Below, one piece after another: positions 29,177 through 39,251 of a stretch of 64,000 bases of DNA. A program made the translations under genes and the position numbers. Positions within the stretch are counted from its first letter, which is position 1; every line of letters begins with the position of its first letter. Source of the DNA: Stenotrophomonas sp. VV52 (GTDB taxonomy: Bacteria; Pseudomonadota; Gammaproteobacteria; Xanthomonadales; Xanthomonadaceae). Location: the NCBI RefSeq assembly GCF_002893095.1, contig NZ_PKQQ01000008.1, forward strand, positions 1 to 64,000, in the 5' to 3' direction. Under the pieces are notes generated by a model. The model did not search any database. It had not been told where the DNA came from and was given only the letters and a program-made list of their open reading frames with translations.

Positions 29177-29249
29177 GCGGGGGCAACCAGGAGGCAATGA
29201 ATAAAGGATCAGGGCGCCGGCCAGCCCGATCAAGGGCGCCGGCACGGGC

Positions 29250-29675
29250 TTACATGTCGTACTTGTTCAGGGTGAAGTCCAGCGCCTTGTACTGGCGCCA
29301 GCGCTCGCGCAGCGGTTCGCGCGCGGCCGGGTCGGCCGGGACTACTTCCAGCACCCGGTCGCAGGCGCCCAGGTACGGGTCGTCGCGCAGGTTGATCACC
29401 AGCGGCCGCGACGGGGCGGTGCTGCCGGGCACCGCGATCAGCACCAAGGCTTCTTCCTCGTCGGCGTCTTCCCCGGCGATCTGGTGCGGAATGTAGGCAT
29501 CGTCGTCGAACGACCACAGCAGCTCGTCCAGCTCCTCGGCCTGGGCCTGGTCGCGGGCCAGCACCAGGGTCTGCAACCCGGCGTCATTGGCCTTGCGGGC
29601 CAGCTCGCAGACCAGGCGCAGCGGTTCGGTCAGGAACCGCGGCTTGGCGATCAGGTAGAAATCAGCCCGCGACAT
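29250..29675 (-). CDS. holC: DNA polymerase III chi subunit
   Basis: This 141-residue protein is the chi subunit of the clamp-loader assembly, which ties the polymerase to SSB. Seen are [12 protein letters not shown] at the N-terminus, [20 protein letters not shown], a [20 protein letters not shown] block, and the end [17 protein letters not shown]. The length is normal. Its start overlaps the end of pepA by 14 bases and it is followed by valS 73 bases on, the conserved pepA-holC-valS order. Confidence 0.93.
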   Translation of the reverse strand: MSRADFYLIAKPRFLTEPLRLVCELARKANDAGLQTLVLARDQAQAEELDELLWSFDDDAYIPHQIAGEDADEEEALVLIAVPGSTAPSRPLVINLRDDPYLGACDRVLEVVPADPAAREPLRERWRQYKALDFTLNKYDM

Positions 29676-31152
29676 GGGCGCGGCCGGCCTGGTCCAGCAG
29701 CCACTGGGTCAGCAGGCCGACCGGGCGGCCGGTGGCCATGCCACGCTTGCCTTCGTCGCTGGCCACGCCGGCGATGTCCAGGTGCGCCCAGCGCTGGCCT
29801 TCGGTGAAGCGCGACAGGAAGCAGCCGGCGGTGATCGCACCGGCCCAGCGGCCGCCGATGTTGTAGACGTCGGCGAAGCTGGAATCCAGCATCGGCTGGT
29901 ACTCGTCCCACAGCGGCAGGCGCCAGGCGCGGTCGAACACGTGCTCGCCGGCGGCCAGCAGCTCGTTGGCCAGGTCGTCGTGCTTGGTCATCAGGCCGGC
30001 GGTCTGGTGGCCCAGCGCGACCAGGCAGGCGCCGGTCAGGGTGGCCACGTCGACCAGCGCGGCCGGCTCGAAGCGCTGCGCGTAGGTGAGCGCGTCGCAC
30101 AGGATCAGGCGGCCTTCGGCGTCGGTGTTGCCCACTTCAATGGTCTTGCCCGACATCGAGGTGATCACGTCGGACGGACGGTAGGCGTTGCCGTCGATGG
30201 CGTTTTCCACGGCCGGCACCACTACCACCAGGTTCAAGGGCAGCTTGGCGGTGACCGCAGCGACGAAGGTGCCGATGACGTTGGCGCCACCGCACATGTC
30301 GTACTTCATTTCCTCGATGCCGCCCTGGGTCTTCAGGTTCACGCCACCGGTGTCGAAGGTGATGCCCTTGCCGACCAGCACGTACGGCTTGGCGCTGCCG
30401 CCGTTGTTCCACTTCAGCACCACCATGCGCGGGCGGTTGGCCGAGCCACGGGCCACGGCCAGCAGCGAGCCCATGCCCAGGGCTTCCATGGCGGTTTCGT
30501 CCAGGATCTCGCCTTCAGCGCCGGCGTGGGCCTGGGCGAAGGCGACCGAGGACTCGGCCAGGTAGGCCGGGGTGCACAGGTTGGGCGGCAGGTTGCCCAG
30601 CTCGCGGGCGTGCTGCACGCCGGCGGCGATGGCCTGGCCCTGCAGCAGCGCCTGGGCGTCGGTGCCGGCGATGGCCAGCGTGGCCAGGCCCGGGGCCTCC
30701 GGCTTCTTCGTGCCCAGGGTGGCGGTGTAGCGGTAGCTGGCGTGGTCGGCCGCAATCACGGCCTGGCGGATGTTCCACGCGGCGTCGCGGCCCTTGATCT
30801 CCAGCTCGGAGAGGGTGAACAGCGCGTGGCGGACGACCCCGCTCTTCAGCGCCCGGCTGGCGTCGCCGACCGCCTTGAGGTACTGCGGCACGCCGAACTT
30901 GGCCGGTTCGCCCAGCCCGACCACCAGCACGCGCGGGGCGGACACGCCGTCCACGTCATGCAGCAGGGTGGTGGCGCCGGTCTTGCCGCTGACATCGCCG
31001 CGGGCGACCAGGGCGGCCAGGCGGCCACCGGAAGCGGCGTCCAGGGCCTGCGCCGCCGGGCTCAGGGTCTGGTCGGCGTAGGCGCCGACGATGACGCAGT
31101 CGACCTCAGCCGATGCCGGGGCTGCGTGATTCAGGGTAAATTCGAGGGCCAT
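29662..31152 (-). CDS. pepA: Leucyl aminopeptidase (cytosol aminopeptidase)
   Basis: This 496-residue M17 aminopeptidase has two metal ions and forms hexamers. It shows the catalytic block [19 protein letters not shown], the MKYDMCGGA metal site and the family signature [10 protein letters not shown]. PepA removes N-terminal residues in peptide turnover; in E. coli it also binds DNA and assists Xer recombination. A xerD gene lies 3 kb away, but no functional link follows from that. It is divergent from lptF and heads the pepA-holC-valS run. Confidence 0.96.
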   Translation of the reverse strand: MALEFTLNHAAPASAEVDCVIVGAYADQTLSPAAQALDAASGGRLAALVARGDVSGKTGATTLLHDVDGVSAPRVLVVGLGEPAKFGVPQYLKAVGDASRALKSGVVRHALFTLSELEIKGRDAAWNIRQAVIAADHASYRYTATLGTKKPEAPGLATLAIAGTDAQALLQGQAIAAGVQHARELGNLPPNLCTPAYLAESSVAFAQAHAGAEGEILDETAMEALGMGSLLAVARGSANRPRMVVLKWNNGGSAKPYVLVGKGITFDTGGVNLKTQGGIEEMKYDMCGGANVIGTFVAAVTAKLPLNLVVVVPAVENAIDGNAYRPSDVITSMSGKTIEVGNTDAEGRLILCDALTYAQRFEPAALVDVATLTGACLVALGHQTAGLMTKHDDLANELLAAGEHVFDRAWRLPLWDEYQPMLDSSFADVYNIGGRWAGAITAGCFLSRFTEGQRWAHLDIAGVASDEGKRGMATGRPVGLLTQWLLDQAGRAHVAG

Positions 31153-31177
31153 TGATCAGATTCCGTTGGCAAATCCG

Positions 31178-31183
31178 TACAAT
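31178..31183 (+). promoter_or_regulatory. Candidate -10 element for lptFG
   Basis: TACAAT lies 73 bases before the lptF ATG in the pepA/lptF divergent spacer. It matches the hexamers upstream of scoA and purL. No good -35 was found at standard spacing. Confidence 0.3.
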
Positions 31184-31256
31184 CGCGAGCTGTTTACGTC
31201 CCGTCAGTAGACTGGGCAGCCACGCGAACGAATCCGAGAGTTTAAACCACCGCCCC

Positions 31257-32336
31257 ATGTCGAAGCTCGATCGCTATCTCCTGCGTGATTTCGTCCAGAG
31301 TTTCCTGGCCACCCTGATCGTCCTGCTGGTCGTAAGCGTCGGTGGCGTGCTGGTGGACATCCTCGGCAACATCGCCGACGGCCGCCTCCCGGCCAAGCTG
31401 CTGTTCTCCCAGCTGGGCCTGCAGTTCATCGTCTACATGCCGCTGATCCTGCCGCTGGCGCTGATGCTGGGCATGCTGCTGGCGGTTGCGCGGCTGTACC
31501 GGGACTCGGAAATGGCGGTGCTGACCGCCATCGGGGTCGGGCCCAAGCGGCTGTTGCGCCCGGTGCTCATGCTGGTGCTGCCTGTGGTGGGGCTGGTGGG
31601 CCTGTGCTCGATGTGGCTGGGGCCCTGGGCCGACCGGACCAGCGAGCAGATGATCGAAAGCGCCAACCGGAGCCTGGTCATGGCCGGGCTGGAGTCGGGC
31701 AAATTCACCATGCTGCCCAACGGCGGGGTGGTCTACCTGTCCTCGGTGAGCCCTGACGGCAGCGGCCTGGGCCGGATCTTCCTGCAGCGTTCGCGCGGGG
31801 ACCGGATCGAGGTGGCGTCGGCGGCCAGCGGCAAAATGTTCTTCGAAGGCGACCGCCAGCGCTACCTGCAGCTGGACGACGGGCACCAGATCGAGGGCCC
31901 GGCCAACGGTGGGCTGGACTACCGCCTGATGCGCTTCGCCCGCAACGACGTGGCCCTGCCCGACGGGGCGGTGACCCGCGACGAGAAAGACCCCGAGCTG
32001 CTGCCGACCACCCAGCTGTTCGGCGACGCGCGCCCGGAGGCGCAGGCGCAGCTGCATTCGCGCATCACCCCGCCGCTGATCGCGCTGGCGTTCGCGCTGA
32101 TGACCGTGCCGCTGGCGCGCAGTTCGCCGCGCCAGCAACGCTACGGCCGCATGATGCTGGCCTTCCTCGCCTACATGGTCGGCATGAATCTGATGTTCAT
32201 TGGTACCCGCTGGATCGCCGACGGCAAGCTGTCGGGCACGGTGGGGCTGTGGTGGTTGAGCCTGCCGCTGCTGGCGCTGGCGATCTGGATGTACCTGCGT
32301 GACGGCAAGCTGTCGCGCCCGCGGAGGACCGCATGA
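31257..32336 (+). CDS. lptF: LPS export ABC transporter permease LptF
   Basis: This 359-residue inner-membrane subunit of the LptB2FG complex extracts LPS from the inner membrane and feeds it to the LptC-LptA bridge. It has three N-terminal spans (from about residue 15), a periplasmic beta-jellyroll domain (about 130-255) and three C-terminal spans. The segment LYRDSEMAVLTAIGVGPKRL is typical of the coupling helix. The start is the ATG at 31257, which gives the usual MSKLDRYLLRD N-terminus; the frame is open upstream to 31152. The TGA overlaps the lptG ATG. Confidence 0.94.
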   Translation: MSKLDRYLLRDFVQSFLATLIVLLVVSVGGVLVDILGNIADGRLPAKLLFSQLGLQFIVYMPLILPLALMLGMLLAVARLYRDSEMAVLTAIGVGPKRLLRPVLMLVLPVVGLVGLCSMWLGPWADRTSEQMIESANRSLVMAGLESGKFTMLPNGGVVYLSSVSPDGSGLGRIFLQRSRGDRIEVASAASGKMFFEGDRQRYLQLDDGHQIEGPANGGLDYRLMRFARNDVALPDGAVTRDEKDPELLPTTQLFGDARPEAQAQLHSRITPPLIALAFALMTVPLARSSPRQQRYGRMMLAFLAYMVGMNLMFIGTRWIADGKLSGTVGLWWLSLPLLALAIWMYLRDGKLSRPRRTA

Positions 32337-33439
32337 AGCTTCTTCCGATGCGGTTCGACCTGTACCTGGGCCGGGCGGTGTTCAGCACCGTCCTGATCAC
32401 CTGGGCCGTGCTGGTCGGCCTCGATGTGGTCATGGCCTTCTCCGGCGAGTTCAAGGACGTGGGCAAGGGCGGGTACACGCTCGGCCATGCGGCGGCCGGG
32501 GTGCTCTACACCGTGCCGCGCCGGGCCTACACGTTCTTCCCCACCGCGGCGGTGATCGGCGCGCTGATGGGCCTGGGCCAGATGGCGGCTACCTCCGAGC
32601 TCACTGCGCTGCGCGCGCTGGGGCTGTCGCGCAAGCGGCTCAGCGCCTCGGTGGCAATCGCCCTGTCGCTGATGACCGCGGTGATGGTGGTGAACGGCGA
32701 AACGCTGGCGCCGTGGGCCCAGCAGCGCTCGGACAGCATCAAGGCCAGCGCGAAGTCCGGGCAGAGCCTGGCGTCCTCGCGCTATTCCGGGGTGTGGGTA
32801 CGCGAAGGCGACACCTTCCTCAGTGCGGGCAGCGGCGACGAGCAGCTGTTGCCGGGCGCCGGCACGCGCCTGGTGCTCAACGACGTGCGTCTGTACAAGA
32901 TTGCCGAGGACGGCAAGATCGCATCGCTGACCCACGCCGAATCGGTGGTGCATGACGCCAGCGGCTGGACCTTGAACAAGGTGCGTCGCGACACGTTCAA
33001 TGAACGCTCGGCCACGCGCACAACGGCCGAGTCGGAGAAGTGGGATTCGCAGCTGGATGCGGGCGCGCTGGCAACGGGCTTCTCCAAGCCGCGCAACCTG
33101 GCCGCGCGCGACCTGCGCACCAGCATCGAGTACCGCAAGCGGAACGGACTGGACGCGCGCGATTACGAAGACATCTACTGGAGCCGCTGGTTCTACCCGC
33201 TCAACGTGCTGGCGCTGTGCCTGGCAGCGGTGCCGTTCGCCTTCGGTTCGCTGCGCAGCGGCGGCATGGGCAAGCGGTTGTTCCTGGGCATCCTGTTCGC
33301 GCTGGGCTTCTGGCTGCTGCAGCTGTTCTTCGGGCGCATGGCCGGCGCGTTGAAGTTCGATTACCGCATCGCGTACGCGCTGCCGCCGATCGTGATGCTG
33401 GTGGTGTCGGGGATGTTGTTCCGGCGGAAGTCGGGGTAA
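32333..33439 (+). CDS. lptG: LPS export ABC transporter permease LptG
   Basis: This 368-residue partner of LptF has the same layout of three spans, jellyroll (about 140-270) and three spans. Seen are FDLYLGRAVFSTVLITW, the coupling-helix motif TSELTALRALGLSRKRL, and YWSRWFYPLNVLALCLAAVPFAF. It is translationally coupled to lptF by an ATGA overlap. The ATPase LptB and LptC/A genes are not in this window. The gene ends at a palindrome and converges with the RDD gene. Confidence 0.94.
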   Translation: MKLLPMRFDLYLGRAVFSTVLITWAVLVGLDVVMAFSGEFKDVGKGGYTLGHAAAGVLYTVPRRAYTFFPTAAVIGALMGLGQMAATSELTALRALGLSRKRLSASVAIALSLMTAVMVVNGETLAPWAQQRSDSIKASAKSGQSLASSRYSGVWVREGDTFLSAGSGDEQLLPGAGTRLVLNDVRLYKIAEDGKIASLTHAESVVHDASGWTLNKVRRDTFNERSATRTTAESEKWDSQLDAGALATGFSKPRNLAARDLRTSIEYRKRNGLDARDYEDIYWSRWFYPLNVLALCLAAVPFAFGSLRSGGMGKRLFLGILFALGFWLLQLFFGRMAGALKFDYRIAYALPPIVMLVVSGMLFRRKSG

Positions 33440-33441
33440 CC

Positions 33442-33463
33442 CCGGCCGTTGGCCGGACCACGT
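33442..33463. repeat. REP-like palindrome between lptG and the RDD gene
   Basis: CCGGCC, loop GTT and GGCCGG (33442-33456) are followed by ACCACGTAC. On the minus strand this begins GTACGTGGTCCGGCC, so it resembles a SMAG element with a changed GTAG head. It fills the 30-base gap between two convergent stop codons. Confidence 0.55.
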
Positions 33464-33469
33464 ACCCCG

Positions 33470-33943
33470 TTACCGTTTCGGATTGCGTCGCAACCGTGTA
33501 CCGCTTGCACGGTCGTGCCAGGTAAGACGTTCCCGGTCGGCCAGGGCCCACCAGAATCCCAACCCGCCCAGCAGGACCGACACGGTGCCCACCGCGTAGC
33601 GGATCCACAGCTGCCGCACCGTCGGCACGGTGCCATCGGCGCCCACCACCTGCAACCGCCACGGCCGCATCCCCAACGTCTGCCCGCCGCGCCGCCAGCT
33701 CATCGTGGCGTACAGCCCGGTGACGACCCAGCAGCACACCCATAGCGCCCATTGCAGCGCACTGAACGGCGCGATGTTCTCCCGCGCCGCGTGGCCCACC
33801 GCATAGCCGGCGGTGAACAGCGCGCCTGCCAGCATCCATAGCGCCAGCGCGGGGAAGAAGTCATACACCAGCGCCAGCAGCCGCCAGTGCAGCAGCGCGC
33901 TCGGGCGGGGGGTGTCGGTGGCGGCAACGGTCGGCGTGCTCAT
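33470..33943 (-). CDS. RDD family membrane protein
   Basis: This 157-residue protein has about four membrane spans and the RDD layout: an N-terminal [21 protein letters not shown] with the family's Arg and Asp positions, later [14 protein letters not shown], and a basic C-terminus ([10 protein letters not shown]). Some RDD proteins act in ion exchange, but no general function is established. The start at 33943 has TATGCT exactly six bases upstream and no Shine-Dalgarno sequence. It is divergent from xerD, with only 30 bases between the two start codons. Confidence 0.85.
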   Translation of the reverse strand: MSTPTVAATDTPRPSALLHWRLLALVYDFFPALALWMLAGALFTAGYAVGHAARENIAPFSALQWALWVCCWVVTGLYATMSWRRGGQTLGMRPWRLQVVGADGTVPTVRQLWIRYAVGTVSVLLGGLGFWWALADRERLTWHDRASGTRLRRNPKR

Positions 33944-33949
33944 GCGCCG

Positions 33950-33967
33950 AGCATACCTGCGTATCCT
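33950..33967. promoter_or_regulatory. Back-to-back candidate leaderless promoters for the RDD gene and xerD
   Basis: The 30-base divergent spacer contains TATGCT on the minus strand (33955 to 33950) and TATCCT on the plus strand (33962-33967). Each lies six bases before its ATG, and neither gene has a Shine-Dalgarno site. Any -35 region for one gene would have to lie inside the other gene. Confidence 0.4.
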
Positions 33968-33973
33968 GTGCGC

Positions 33974-34951
33974 ATGTCCACCCCCTCCACGCCCGCCGCG
34001 CGCCGCCAGCTGGTGCAGCACCTGCCCGAACTGCGTGCCGACGACGCCGCCTCGATCCGCCACTTCCTCGACGCGATCTGGGCAGAGCAGGGCCTGGCCC
34101 GGGCCAGCCTGGACAGCTACCGGCGCGACCTGGAAGGGCTGGCGCGCTGGCGCGACGGCACCGGCGGCGGCCTGGCCGGCATCGACCGCGCCGGCCTGTT
34201 CGACTACCTGGCCTGGCGTGCGAAACACGGCTGGTCGCCGCGCAGCAATGCGCGCCTGCTGTCGGCGCTGCGTGCGTTCTACGGCGACGCGCTGCGACGC
34301 GGGCTGCGCAGCGAAGACCCCAGTGCGCTGCTGGACCCGCCGCGGCTGCCGCGGCTGCTGCCCAAGGCGCTCGCCGAAAGCCAGATCGACGCGCTGCTGG
34401 CCGCGCCCGACGTGGAGCAGCCCCTCGGCCTGCGCGACCGCGCCATGCTCGAGCTGATGTACGCCGCCGGCCTTCGCGTGAGCGAGCTGGTGGACCTGCC
34501 GGCCAACGCGGTCAACCTGCGCCAGGGCGTGCTGCGGGTGACCGGCAAGGGCAGCAAGGAACGGCTGGTGCCGCTGGGCGAGGAATCCCAGCACTGGCTG
34601 GAGCGCTACCTGCGCGAAGCCCGCCCGCAGTTGACCGGTACCCGCACGGTGCCCGCCGCCCGCGACGGCAGCGTGCCGCTGTTCCTTGAACTGTCACTGC
34701 ATCCGCTGAGCCGGCAGCAGTTCTGGGCGCTGGTGAAGAAGTACGCCGTGCTGGCCGGGATCGACCCGGTGCGGATCAGCCCGCACGGCCTGCGCCACAG
34801 TTTCGCCACCCACCTGCTCAACCGTGGCGCGGACCTGCGCGCGCTGCAGATGCTGCTCGGCCACAGCTCATTGTCCACCACCCAGATCTACACCCTGGTC
34901 GCGCGCGAGCATCTGCAGAAGCTGCACGCGAAGCACCATCCGCGCGGTTAG
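33974..34951 (+). CDS. xerD: Site-specific tyrosine recombinase XerD
   Basis: This 325-residue tyrosine recombinase acts with XerC at dif to resolve chromosome dimers. The catalytic set is present: R168 in AAGLRVSEL, lysine in GKGSKER (about 192-195), H271 and R274 in [13 protein letters not shown]297 in LGHSS and the nucleophile Y306 in STTQIY. The N-terminal SAM-like core-binding domain covers about 25-110. The longer N-terminus than E. coli XerD is common in this family group. XerC is the alternative, but the sequence [19 protein letters not shown] and [13 protein letters not shown] fit XerD. Confidence 0.92.
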   Translation: MSTPSTPAARRQLVQHLPELRADDAASIRHFLDAIWAEQGLARASLDSYRRDLEGLARWRDGTGGGLAGIDRAGLFDYLAWRAKHGWSPRSNARLLSALRAFYGDALRRGLRSEDPSALLDPPRLPRLLPKALAESQIDALLAAPDVEQPLGLRDRAMLELMYAAGLRVSELVDLPANAVNLRQGVLRVTGKGSKERLVPLGEESQHWLERYLREARPQLTGTRTVPAARDGSVPLFLELSLHPLSRQQFWALVKKYAVLAGIDPVRISPHGLRHSFATHLLNRGADLRALQMLLGHSSLSTTQIYTLVAREHLQKLHAKHHPRG

Positions 34952-34958
34952 CGCCGCC

Positions 34959-35786
34959 TCAGGCGTTGGATTCACCCGGTCGCCAGTCGCGCGCCAGGCT
35001 GATGGCGCGGGGCTGGCCAACGCGGGGCGGCTTCGGCGGGGCATCGCCGGTGGGCAGCGGTCGGGCGAGAAACGCCGTGAAGCGGTCGGGGTTGTCGGGG
35101 TCGACCAGCCTGTCGGTGGCCACGCGCCCGCTCGGGCCGTCGCTGTTGGTCAGCATTTCCCGCCGCAGGTAGCGCACCACGCTCCATTCGGCGCTCATGC
35201 CCGATCCGACCGGCGCACGCGCCTGCAGCGTGTCGAACACCGCTGCCACCACCTCGGACTGACTCCGGGCGGGATCGGCGTCTGCGAGGAGGTCGGCGGT
35301 GGCCAGGACTTCCGCGCGCAGATCCTTCAGCGAATTCAACTGGCCCTTCCACACGGCATCGGCCAATGCCGCAAGGGCGCGGTCCTGGAACTGTTCGTTG
35401 GACGTGACCGACGTCCTGGAGCTGGTCGAGGTGCGCGATGCCAGCGACTCCAGCGATCCCGAGAGGCTTCGCGCCGCCGGCACCGGCGACGGGTTGCTGA
35501 TGCGGGTCAGCATGTCGTGCATGGACCGGCTGTGTGCCATCGGCGATGCGTTCTGGTACAGCGTCTGGCGCAGGTCGGTGAGGTAGCGGGTGCGGTTGAG
35601 CAGCTGCGGTTCGGATACCTGGTCCCGCCGCCACGCCTGGGTCAAACGCGCCTCCCGGTTCTGGATCGCCACCAAGGCGGTCCTGAAGCGATTGCCGTCA
35701 TGGGGCGAGCGGACACTCAGCTCCACCTTGGCTGACGTGCTGCCAAGCTGTGCCTTGAACCAGAGCAGGGAGGAGGGAATGCGCAT
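34959..35786 (-). CDS. Protein of unknown function with a Ser/Thr-rich centre
   Basis: This 275-residue protein matches no family I recognise. There is no signal peptide or membrane span. Residues 1-85 are mixed and charged (RTALVAIQNREARLTQAWRR). Residues about 85-125 are very rich in Ser and Thr (SLSGSLESLASRTSTSSRTS). Residues 130-200 look helical (FQDRALAALADAVWKGQLNS). The tail is proline-rich with basic residues. A soluble protein with such a flexible centre could be a secreted effector, but there is no proof. It converges with xerD at seven bases and is divergent from the dsbC-like gene. Confidence 0.7.
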   Translation of the reverse strand: MRIPSSLLWFKAQLGSTSAKVELSVRSPHDGNRFRTALVAIQNREARLTQAWRRDQVSEPQLLNRTRYLTDLRQTLYQNASPMAHSRSMHDMLTRISNPSPVPAARSLSGSLESLASRTSTSSRTSVTSNEQFQDRALAALADAVWKGQLNSLKDLRAEVLATADLLADADPARSQSEVVAAVFDTLQARAPVGSGMSAEWSVVRYLRREMLTNSDGPSGRVATDRLVDPDNPDRFTAFLARPLPTGDAPPKPPRVGQPRAISLARDWRPGESNA

Positions 35787-35919
35787 GGCTGGGAATCGAT
35801 TCGGGGGAAGGAATCATCGTCGGCCCCGCCGGCAGCGACTTCCAGAAATCCCTCGGCCTCACAGGCTGCGCCCGGGCGCCTGTGCGAGAATCCGCCCACT
35901 CTCTCCCGTGGATGTAACG

Positions 35920-36708
35920 ATGCGTCGAGTTCTTACCGTGGCCCTGTTCGGTGCGCTCAGCCTGACCGCCTGCGCCCAGCCGGCCGCTCCCGGTGCCACG
36001 CCGGCCGCCAAGCCGGGCAGCAGCGCTGCCGCCCCGGCCGCCAAAGACAATCCCAATGCCGACCAGACCGTGCGCAGCGCGCTGGCCGGGCTGGACCCGA
36101 AGTTCAAGCCGGACTACGTCGGCGCCGCACCGTTCCCGGGCTTCCGTGAAGTGCTGGTCGGCGGTCAGGTGCTGTACGTCTCCGACGACGGCCGCTACCT
36201 GATGCAGTCCCAGCCGTACGACATCCAGAACCGCGCCCCGGCCAGCAGCGCCGGCCTGCTGGCCTACCGCAAGGCCCTGCTGGACAAGGTGCCGCGCGGC
36301 GATCGGATCGTGTTCGCCGCGCCCAATCCCAAGCACACCCTGACCGTGTTCACCGACATCGAATGCGGCTACTGCCGCAAGATGCACCAGGACATCCCGG
36401 AACTGAACAAGCTGGGCATCACCGTGGAATACCTGGCCTTCCCGCGCATGGGCCCGGCCAGCAAGGACTTCACCGACATGATCTCGGTCTGGTGCGCGAC
36501 CGACCGCCGCCAGGCGCTGACCCATGCCAAGCAGGGCCAGCCGGTTGCCCCGAAGAACTGCACCAGCCCGGTGGCGATGCAGTACGACCTCGGCCAGCAG
36601 GTCGGCGTGAGCGGCACCCCGGCGGTGTTCGCGGCCGACGGCACCCAGCTCGGCGGCTACGTGCCGCCGGCGCAGCTGGTCAAGGCGCTGGAGCGCCAGG
36701 CGCGCTGA
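35920..36708 (+). CDS. dsbC: DsbC-like thiol:disulfide interchange protein
   Basis: This 262-residue periplasmic disulfide isomerase has a thioredoxin-fold active site, CGYC at 149-152 (FTDIECGYCRKMHQ), with the cis-proline loop SGTPAVF. The N-terminal dimerisation domain covers about 60-110. The signal region ends LSLTAC, so the protein may be a lipoprotein cleaved before C18; this differs from soluble E. coli DsbC. An alanine/proline-rich linker (about 19-45) follows. Correct disulfides are needed by secreted enzymes such as the chitinase and protease nearby. Confidence 0.9.
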   Translation: MRRVLTVALFGALSLTACAQPAAPGATPAAKPGSSAAAPAAKDNPNADQTVRSALAGLDPKFKPDYVGAAPFPGFREVLVGGQVLYVSDDGRYLMQSQPYDIQNRAPASSAGLLAYRKALLDKVPRGDRIVFAAPNPKHTLTVFTDIECGYCRKMHQDIPELNKLGITVEYLAFPRMGPASKDFTDMISVWCATDRRQALTHAKQGQPVAPKNCTSPVAMQYDLGQQVGVSGTPAVFAADGTQLGGYVPPAQLVKALERQAR

Positions 36709-37169
36709 GCCTGGCACGCCCGGGCGGTTGATACAGGCGCGCGCCCCAGCCGTTGTGCAGCCAGCTGGCGTTGGACGTTGCCCGGTCGGATTCGACCGCG
36801 GCAACCCGATTGGTAAGGGTGTCCGGGGCGCAGCTGCGTAGTGGCAGGGTGGTCAGGTCAGGCGCGGTTGTCCTGCTGCCGTTGCCCCAGGTCGGCTCCC
36901 ATCGGCGGGCTGCCTGCCAGTTCCTGATCGTCTTGATGGAAATGGGCTTGAGCAGCGTCCGGATTTCGACTTTGTCCCGGGCGCGCGCATTGCCGAATAC
37001 AGCCGCCACGCGTAGAAAAACCGTTGGGGTTCGCAAGCTGGGTTACCGCACTGTTGAACAGGGTGGCCCATTATTCGTCGGCGACGCTTGCCGACGACTT
37101 CCATGATTCGATCAACGACTACGCCGTATCGCGCCCGGAGCCATCGCGGCCCCGGGCGCGTCCTGCGCG
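36709..37169. other. 461-base spacer between dsbC and the chitinase gene
   Basis: No gene is supported here. A minus-strand frame (about 36715-37036) has GC-rich third positions and reads like a protein in places (NWQAARRWEPTWGNGS, ASWLHNGWGARLYQP), but it overlaps the dsbC end in its continuation, lacks a ribosome-binding site and matches no family I know. It may be the remnant of a gene. A small hairpin CGTCGGC/GCCGACG is at 37076-37096. Confidence 0.5.
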
Positions 37170-39251
37170 TTACTTCAAGCCATTGCTGATCGTGTTCACC
37201 AGCGTGCCCTGGGTGTCATCGCCGCTGAACTCCCAGAAGAACGCGCCGCCGAGGCCCTGGGTTTTCACGTAGCCCATCTTCTCGGTGACCATCGCCGGAG
37301 TGTCGAAGCTCCAGAACGTGGTGCCGTTGTAGCTCCAGGTGGCGCGTGCGTTGGCGTCGGTGAAGATCGGATGGTTGAGGTTCTTCAGCACCTTCCAGTC
37401 TTCAATGCCCGCTTCGTACGTCCCCGCCGCCGCACTGCCGCTCTGGTACAGGCCGTTGTTGACGTTCGGCACGTTGGTCCAGCCGCGACCGTAGAAACCG
37501 ATGCCCAGGTTGAGCTTGCTGGCCGGCACGCCACGCGCGATGAACGCTTCCATCGCATCGTTGCTGTTGTACAGCTTCGTATCGCCGGTCGACGGGTCCG
37601 ACGGCGAATCGAACAGCGCCGAATGGTGGCCGGTGATCGGGTCGAACGCGCCGTGGAAGTCGTACGTCATCACGTTGATGTAATCGAGATAGCCGTGATA
37701 CGCCGCCGGGTCGGTCACCCGGATCTTGTCGATGCCCGCGCCGACCGCCACGGTCAGCAACAGGCCCGGGCGCACCGCATCGAGCTGGCGGCGGAACTCG
37801 GCCATCAGCGCGGTGAAGTTGGCGTTGTCGGCCGCAGTACCGCAGCTCAAGCCGCACGCGACCGGGTACTCCCAGTCGATGTCGATGCCATCAAACACCC
37901 CGGCCGCCGCGCCTACGCCACCAGCACCGTCGGTCACCGGCAGGTTGCCCTTGATGTAGGCGTCGATGCACGACGCCACGAAGGCCTGGCGGTTGGCCGG
38001 CTGCGCCGCGCTGGAGAAGCCGCGCGACCAGGTCCAGCCACCGAGCGAGATCAGCACCTTCACGTTCGGGTGCTTGGCCTTGAGCTGCTTGAGCTGGTTC
38101 CAGTTGCCGCGCAGCGGCTGGTCCCACGTGTCTGCGCTGCCGCTGACGCTTTCACCGGCCTGGAAGGCCTTGGTGTAGTCGGCGAACGCGTCGCCGCCGG
38201 CCCCGGTGTTCGGGTCCGAAGGCTGGGTGACGCCCACTTCGCAGCGGTTGTTGCGCACGTTGCCGAACGCGTAATTGATGTGGGTCAGCTTGCTGGCCGA
38301 GCCGCTGGTGTCGATGTTCTTGACCCGGTAGTTGCGGCCGTAGATGCCCCACTGGGTGAAGTAGCCGATCACCCGCTTGTTGCCACCGCCGCCACCGCCC
38401 GCTGCGGTGGTGACGCTGATCGACGCGCTCTGCGCCGAGGCGTTGCCGGCGTTGTCGCGCGCACGCACACGGTAGGTGTACGCGGTGCTGGCAGTCAGCC
38501 CGCCGTCGGTGTACTGGGTGGCGCTGGGCGAACCGACCAGGGCGCCGTTGCGGTACACGTCATAGCCTGCGACGCCGCTGCCGCCGTTGTTGTCGGTGGC
38601 TGCGGTCCAGGCCAGGTTGACCGTGGTGGCGGTCTTCGAGGGCGAGGACAGACCACCCGGCACGCTGGGCGCGGTGGTGTCATTGCTGGCCGCGTTCACG
38701 GTCACGCTCACCGTGGCCGAAGACGTCACCGCATTGTTGTTGTCGGTGGCCACCGCCTTGAAGGTGTGGGTGCCGGCCAAGGCATTGGCCCAGGTGACGC
38801 TGTAGGGCGCGCTGGTGTCGATGCCGAGCGAAGTGCCGCCCCGGAAGAATTCGACCTTGCTCACGCTGCCGTCGGCGTCGCTGGCGTTGGCGCTCACGGT
38901 AATGCTGCTGCCGGCGCTGAAGCTGGCGCCGTTGGCCGGCGAGGTCAGGCTGACGCTGGGGGCCTGGTTGCTGCCGCCGCTGTCGCAGGCGCCCAGGTTG
39001 GTGTAGTACGGCGCGCCGGCCGGATGGTCGGGCGGGGCGTTCCAGATGTCCTGGTTGGCCCGGTAGAGGATGCCGCCTTTCTGCAGCGTGCTGCCTGCCA
39101 GGTAGATCGCATTGCCGTTCCACTCGGGCACTCCGGTACAGCTCGCGGCAAGCGCGACGCCGGGGGCGAGGGTGGCCGAGGCCAGCGCAAGCGCCAGCAG
39201 CCAGCGAGGGGATAACGATGTCACCGTACTGCGCGCAATCGGGTCAGCCAT
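37170..39251 (-). CDS. chiA: Secreted GH18 chitinase with carbohydrate-binding and Ig-like domains
   Basis: This 693-residue secreted enzyme hydrolyses chitin. In order it has a signal peptide (about 1-37), a CBM5/12 chitin-binding domain (about 38-90, [13 protein letters not shown] and aromatic residues), an Ig-like domain (about 97-188), a fibronectin III domain (about 190-285), a polyglycine linker, and a GH18 catalytic domain (about 293-693). The catalytic motif is DGIDIDWEY, with the acid at E461. CGGAG precedes the ATG at 39251. Its layout is like the S. maltophilia chitinases. Type II secretion by the Xps system encoded at the right end of the window is likely but inferred. Confidence 0.93.
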   Translation of the reverse strand: MADPIARSTVTSLSPRWLLALALASATLAPGVALAASCTGVPEWNGNAIYLAGSTLQKGGILYRANQDIWNAPPDHPAGAPYYTNLGACDSGGSNQAPSVSLTSPANGASFSAGSSITVSANASDADGSVSKVEFFRGGTSLGIDTSAPYSVTWANALAGTHTFKAVATDNNNAVTSSATVSVTVNAASNDTTAPSVPGGLSSPSKTATTVNLAWTAATDNNGGSGVAGYDVYRNGALVGSPSATQYTDGGLTASTAYTYRVRARDNAGNASAQSASISVTTAAGGGGGGNKRVIGYFTQWGIYGRNYRVKNIDTSGSASKLTHINYAFGNVRNNRCEVGVTQPSDPNTGAGGDAFADYTKAFQAGESVSGSADTWDQPLRGNWNQLKQLKAKHPNVKVLISLGGWTWSRGFSSAAQPANRQAFVASCIDAYIKGNLPVTDGAGGVGAAAGVFDGIDIDWEYPVACGLSCGTAADNANFTALMAEFRRQLDAVRPGLLLTVAVGAGIDKIRVTDPAAYHGYLDYINVMTYDFHGAFDPITGHHSALFDSPSDPSTGDTKLYNSNDAMEAFIARGVPASKLNLGIGFYGRGWTNVPNVNNGLYQSGSAAAGTYEAGIEDWKVLKNLNHPIFTDANARATWSYNGTTFWSFDTPAMVTEKMGYVKTQGLGGAFFWEFSGDDTQGTLVNTISNGLK

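Noticed and set aside
36753..37106. Plus-strand frame of 117 codons after dsbC
   Set aside because: It has no ribosome-binding site, known motif or supporting context.
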